Source: JBBQZL01 sp038207745
GTDB taxonomy: Bacteria > Actinomycetota > Thermoleophilia > Solirubrobacterales > 70-9
Length of the DNA: 9,254 nt
NCBI GenBank assembly: GCA_038207745.1
Contig: JBBQZL010000107.1
Location: 1 to 9,254, forward strand
Reading direction: 5' to 3'
Both the position numbers and the translations under genes were made by a program. A model generated the notes under the pieces. That model searched no databases and was not told the DNA's origin. It worked only from the letters and a program-made list of their open reading frames with translations. How positions within the stretch are numbered: position 1 is the first letter of the stretch; every line of letters begins with the position of its first letter. This document shows, in pieces, positions 7,601 through 9,254 of this stretch.

Positions 7601-8648
7601 TGAGGGCGGTATCGAATACGGCCACGCCGAGGCGCTGGCCTTTGCGTCGCTCCTCACCGAGGGAGTCCACATCCGGCTGACCGGCCAGGACACGGAACGC
7701 GGAACCTTCTCGCATCGCCATCTGGTCCTTCACGACGAGAAGACCGGCCTGCCCTACACGCCGATGCAGAATCTGCCTGATGCAACGGCGCCGTTCGAGC
7801 TCTACAACAGCCCGCTTTCAGAGATCGCCTGCCTCGGCTTCGAGTACGGGTATGCGACCGCCAACGCAAACTCCCTCGTCCTCTGGGAAGCGCAGTTCGG
7901 GGACTTCGCTAACGCCGCCCAGGTGATCATCGACAGCTTCATCGTCTCCGGCGAGGCCAAGTGGGGACAGACCTCGCGCCTGACCCTCTTGCTCCCGCAC
8001 GGTTACGAGGGGTCCGGGCCCGAGCACTCGAGCGCACGCATGGAACGTTTCCTGACCCTTGGCGCCGAAGGCAACATCCGGATCGCCAACCCGACCACGG
8101 CCGCCCAGTACTTCCACCTCCTGCGACGCCAGGCACTTATCCGCAAGCCCAGACCGCTGGTCGTCTTCACCCCGAAGGGCCTTTTGAGGATGCCGCGCGC
8201 GACTTCGACACTGAGGGACCTGACCGAGGGCGAGTTCCAGGCGGTGCTCGATGATCCGGTCGCCGTCGATCGTCGCGAGAAGGTCGAGCGTCTGGTGCTC
8301 TGCACCGGCAAGATCTACTACGACATCGATGCGGCGGAACTCAGAGCACAGTCCGAGAATGTCGCGGTGGCCCGGGTCGAGTACCTCTACCCCTTCGCCC
8401 GGGATCAGCTGCTCGAGCTGATCGGCAGATACCCGAACGTCAAGGAGGTCATCTGGGCTCAGGAGGAACCTCGGAACATGGGTACCTGGAAGGTGATGGT
8501 GAGACGCCTTCCCGACCTGCTGCCCGAGGGTGCCAGACTCGGCTACGTCGGCCGGCCCGGCCGGGCGAGCCCCGGCGAGGGCTACTCGGCAGCCCACCTC
8601 CGGGAGCAGGAGCGCATCGTTCTGACCGCGCTCACGCCCGGCGCGTAG
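4626..8648 (+). CDS. kgd: Lipoyl-PSBD-E2-E1 fusion: 2-oxoglutarate dehydrogenase/decarboxylase with succinyltransferase
   Basis: TCA-cycle enzyme converting 2-oxoglutarate to succinyl-CoA (or succinic semialdehyde), 1340 residues, cytoplasmic. Domains in order: lipoyl domain (1-78) with lipoyl Lys42 in STDKVDAEVPAP; Ala/Ser/Asp-rich flexible linker (79-130); peripheral subunit-binding domain (about 132-169, RATPVARRAAAAGGIDL and GKVTKSDVL); E2 succinyltransferase core (about 190-430) ending in YDHRIIQGAESG with His400; short linker; E1 (about 468-1340) with AYRTHGHLAADLDPLG, GMAHRGRL (644-651), HYGHQGTYET (695-704), thiamine/Mg motif GDAAFPGQG (758-766) with DNQVGF (791-796), SPLSE with Glu1065, WEAQFGDFAN and GYEGSGPEHSSAR. 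The E2-E1 order and DHRIIQGAESG are typical of mycobacterial Kgd/corynebacterial OdhA, which instead start with a short helical segment and lack a lipoyl domain. The start is the ATG at the lipoyl strand; a TTG extension to 4569 would include the promoter. No frameshift seen. An E3 is not encoded here. Confidence 0.95.
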   Translation: MLEIQMPEMGESVTEGTVLEWHVAEGDSVEEGQTIVEVSTDKVDAEVPAPTAGVITKLLVSVDDEIPVGSVLAQMEPGDAAADGASASPKDATASDSAAEGAVADRDAAAGDGDAPATATASSPAAAGRSDPNVRATPVARRAAAAGGIDLAGVSGSGLAGKVTKSDVLSSSNGSAAAAAPELPEGASEKQLRGPAGMLAKAMNESLAVPTATSFRTIAVDTLDAKRKALNLALKEHGMKVSFTHLVAWAIVRAAADWPSMSRHYVQRDGKSFLIDDGTVNLGIAVDVERKDGSRSLMVPAIKGADTQDFIRFHASYEHLIKRTRDNKLTADDFQGTNITLTNPGGLGTVASVPRLMSGQGTIIATGSIAYPPEWLHATADRIHQLGVSKVMTMTSTYDHRIIQGAESGAFLRRMEQLLQGEDGFYESVADDLGLPESIVHLAYPASASSPPLGTSAGAVSSAARQAPGSELLQAVQAASSLLKAYRTHGHLAADLDPLGSERKGDPGLQPENLNLTPELMSQIPAEILRIGVEGETLLEVLPRMRDAYCGTTGYQVEHLSSHQQGVWLRDMIETRAFLDPLPDADKKRLLLRLIDVHEFERFLERTYLGQKVFSIQGLDVTVPMLDELVTLALRAGAKDVVFGMAHRGRLSVLAHNLGRPVDSIFAEFEGSKQIDAVKAVAAIPHDSTSDVKYHYGHQGTYETDQGEKISVILKPNPSHLEFVDPVVEGSARYMQSEFDGPKITRDTMIAVPVLLHGDAAFPGQGVVAETFNLQSLAGYTTGGTVHIIQDNQVGFTTEPTDARSTPYAADMAKGFNVPIIHVNADDVEACSYAIRLAMAYRERWQRDIVIDLIGYRRFGHNETDEPAYTQPLMAAKIKSHPPVSEIYAEKLIKSGVVSAEEVEEASARRKEEMSGALKSLRSKMEAGDYEDPTVTTSATGELDRSASPPVATTVAEDKLRALDAELLRVPESFAIHRKLRKPLGRRTDAMDEGGIEYGHAEALAFASLLTEGVHIRLTGQDTERGTFSHRHLVLHDEKTGLPYTPMQNLPDATAPFELYNSPLSEIACLGFEYGYATANANSLVLWEAQFGDFANAAQVIIDSFIVSGEAKWGQTSRLTLLLPHGYEGSGPEHSSARMERFLTLGAEGNIRIANPTTAAQYFHLLRRQALIRKPRPLVVFTPKGLLRMPRATSTLRDLTEGEFQAVLDDPVAVDRREKVERLVLCTGKIYYDIDAAELRAQSENVAVARVEYLYPFARDQLLELIGRYPNVKEVIWAQEEPRNMGTWKVMVRRLPDLLPEGARLGYVGRPGRASPGEGYSAAHLREQERIVLTALTPGA

Positions 8649-8668
8649 CGCGCCCAGCCGGACCGAGC

Positions 8669-9046
8669 ATGGCCGAGAGCTCCAGAGCGCTTCGCAAGCC
8701 CGTGCCCGGACCACTCTTCGTCTGGGTGAAGCGGATCTCATGGATCGAGCTCGCCGTGTTTGCAGGACTTCTCTTCTTCTGGCTGATGCCTGGATATGAA
8801 AAGGAGACCTCGATCTTCGGGATGGCCCACGGTCTCGGCTTTGTCCTGCTCTGCATCGTGATCTGGGTATCTGTGTTGAGGCGCGAATCGCCCTACACCC
8901 TCCTCGCCGCCACCCTGACCCCCGTCGGACCGGTCGGAAGCGTGATCGGAATTCAACTGATCGAACGCCGGGGATGGGGCATCGGAGCGGCAAATGGGGG
9001 CTCCCGGACGGGGGATGCCGAGGACTCTCAGGCAGGTAGTGCTTGA
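8669..9046 (+). CDS. Small integral membrane protein, DUF3817-like
   Basis: A 125-residue predicted membrane protein. Seen: a polar N-terminus ending in VWVKR, hydrophobic segments at about 26-40, 51-70 and 77-98, an AHG motif at the start of the second segment (residues 53-55), TPVGPVGS (84-91) in the third, then IQLIERR and a hydrophilic Gly/Ser/Asp-rich tail. The length, the three helices, the HG and the GP-x-x-S placement fit the DUF3817 family of unknown function. It starts 20 bp after the kgd stop with no visible promoter and only a weak ribosome site, so it probably relies on kgd read-through. Its stop codon TGA (9044-9046) lies inside the -35 box of the next promoter. No function is proposed. 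Confidence 0.72.
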   Translation: MAESSRALRKPVPGPLFVWVKRISWIELAVFAGLLFFWLMPGYEKETSIFGMAHGLGFVLLCIVIWVSVLRRESPYTLLAATLTPVGPVGSVIGIQLIERRGWGIGAANGGSRTGDAEDSQAGSA

Positions 9047-9070
9047 CTGTCGGCCTGCGCCGACTAGAAT
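9043..9070 (+). promoter_or_regulatory. Strong sigma70-type promoter reading out of the window
   Basis: TTGACT (9043-9048), a 16-bp spacer and TAGAAT (9065-9070). The predicted transcription start is near 9077. Both hexamers are close to consensus, the best in the window, and resemble actinobacterial stable-RNA promoters. The -35 overlaps the stop codon of the preceding membrane-protein gene. Confidence 0.75.
9049..9064. repeat. Inverted repeat that exactly fills the promoter spacer
   Basis: GTCGGC (9049-9054), CTGC, GCCGAC (9059-9064): a perfect 6-bp inverted repeat with a 4-base centre occupying every base between the -35 and -10 hexamers. It could be an operator for a dimeric regulator. 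As RNA it could form a short hairpin ending the kgd transcript, although no T-run follows. Confidence 0.6.
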
Positions 9071-9156
9071 CAATGCGGTCGGAGAACTCAAACGATCCCG
9101 ACAGGGACTTGGGAGAACGTACTTGGCAGGGGGACTGAACTCTTTTCAAAGACCTG

Positions 9157-9180
9157 CTCTCGGTGGTTCGCCACTGAGAG
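9157..9180 (+). other. 10-bp hairpin with TTCG loop
   Basis: Arms CTCTCGGTGG (9157-9166) and CCACTGAGAG (9171-9180) pair over all ten positions (nine Watson-Crick pairs, one G-U) around a TTCG tetraloop. No T-run follows, so this is not a classical intrinsic terminator. It more likely forms part of a folded leader RNA. Confidence 0.7.
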
Positions 9181-9184
9181 TGGA

Positions 9185-9216
9185 CGCGTCGGCATACCAC
9201 CCAGGCTACCGACGCG
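9185..9216 (+). other. 8-bp hairpin with 16-nt loop
   Basis: Arms CGCGTCGG (9185-9192) and CCGACGCG (9209-9216) are perfect reverse complements, with a 16-base loop containing ACCACCCAGG. It starts five bases after the previous hairpin and the two would probably stack. Confidence 0.6.
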
Positions 9217-9228
9217 ACCACACCGGTT

Positions 9229-9243
9229 GGGCCGCGCGGGCCC
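9229..9243 (+). other. 5-bp GC hairpin
   Basis: GGGCC (9229-9233), GCGCG loop, GGCCC (9239-9243). It is short and pure GC, so it could arise by chance in high-GC DNA. It is listed as the third consecutive stem of the leader. Confidence 0.35.
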
Positions 9244-9254
9244 CCAGCCTCCCC

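Larger units (their letters stand above)
9071..9254 (+). other. Non-coding, structured 5' leader of an unidentified transcript
   Basis: About 180 bp downstream of a strong promoter with no credible ORF. From left to right: GAGAACTCAA (9082-9091), like the boxA-region element in actinobacterial rRNA leaders; TCCC-GACA-GGGA near 9096-9107; ACTTGG repeated at 9107-9112 and 9121-9126; TTTTCAAAG at 9143-9151; then three hairpins listed separately. The body of the transcript lies beyond the right edge. Candidates are an rRNA operon leader, another stable RNA, or a long regulatory 5' UTR. No RNase P, tmRNA, SRP RNA or known riboswitch core was recognised. Confidence 0.5.

Noticed and set aside
9073..9138. 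21-codon plus-strand ORF starting just after the TAGAAT box
   Set aside because: Its ATG lies before the predicted transcription start (about 9077), there is no ribosome site, and the peptide has no recognisable features.
9170..9176. GCCACTG as the conserved box of a cobalamin riboswitch
   Set aside because: The other conserved cobalamin elements are absent or in the wrong order. This heptamer is part of the 10-bp hairpin arm.
9157..9180. Hairpin as an intrinsic terminator
   Set aside because: The stem is strong enough, but the following bases (TGGACGCG) contain no T-run. It also lies downstream of a fresh promoter, where a terminator would be unexpected.
9160..9180. GGTTCGCC as a tRNA T-arm
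   Set aside because: The loop is four bases inside a ten-pair stem. No acceptor, anticodon or D-arm can be built around it.
7818..9221. Minus-strand open frame of 467 codons
   Set aside because: Runs antisense through the E1 domain, the DUF3817-like gene and the right-edge promoter. Its composition is Arg/Ser-rich noise.

Overview
The window is high-GC DNA carrying six protein-coding genes, one of them cut by the left edge. It looks chromosomal and comes from an actinobacterium. The best guess is a deep-branching lineage such as Thermoleophilia/Solirubrobacterales, but that placement is inference. The evidence for an actinobacterium is a 2-oxoglutarate dehydrogenase E2-E1 fusion of the Kgd/OdhA type, an AcrA1-type double-SDR acyl-CoA reductase, a decaprenyl-phosphate phosphoribosyltransferase-like UbiA protein, and promoter -10 boxes of the TAnnnT form. 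No mobile element, CRISPR array or tRNA was seen.

Left half, minus strand (4138 down to 1): an apparent three-gene lipid operon. The first gene encodes a 665-residue two-domain reductase whose C-terminal half closely resembles Acinetobacter Acr1 fatty acyl-CoA reductase. Five bases after its stop codon comes an alkyl-DHAP synthase (AgpS) with its catalytic Tyr and His-His-His residues in place. After a 78-bp gap comes the 5' part of a UbiA-family polyprenyl-phosphate phosphoribosyltransferase. The first two products would form a short route from acyl-CoA to fatty alcohol to alkyl-DHAP, the committed step of glycerol ether-lipid synthesis.

Centre (4139-4625): a divergent control region. A -10-like hexamer on each strand overlaps the other. 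The plus-strand hexamer sits 7 bases before the ATG of a 99-residue zinc-ribbon protein, which suggests leaderless translation. After that gene, a sigma70-like promoter with a 7-bp inverted repeat across its -35 box precedes the large central-metabolism gene.

Right half, plus strand (4626-9046): a 1340-residue fusion containing a lipoyl domain, a subunit-binding domain, the succinyltransferase (E2) core and a complete thiamine-dependent 2-oxoglutarate dehydrogenase/decarboxylase (E1). The best-known actinobacterial homologues (mycobacterial Kgd, corynebacterial OdhA) lack their own lipoyl and subunit-binding domains, so this is the most notable protein in the window. A small DUF3817-like membrane protein follows after 20 bp.

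Right edge (9043-9254): the strongest promoter-like sequence in the window (TTGACT, 16 bp, TAGAAT). Its spacer is entirely an inverted repeat. It is followed by about 180 bp without a convincing ORF but with three successive hairpins and a GAGAACTCAA element like that of actinobacterial rRNA leaders. This is the start of an untranslated transcript whose body lies outside the window: an rRNA operon leader, another structured RNA, or a long regulatory 5' UTR.
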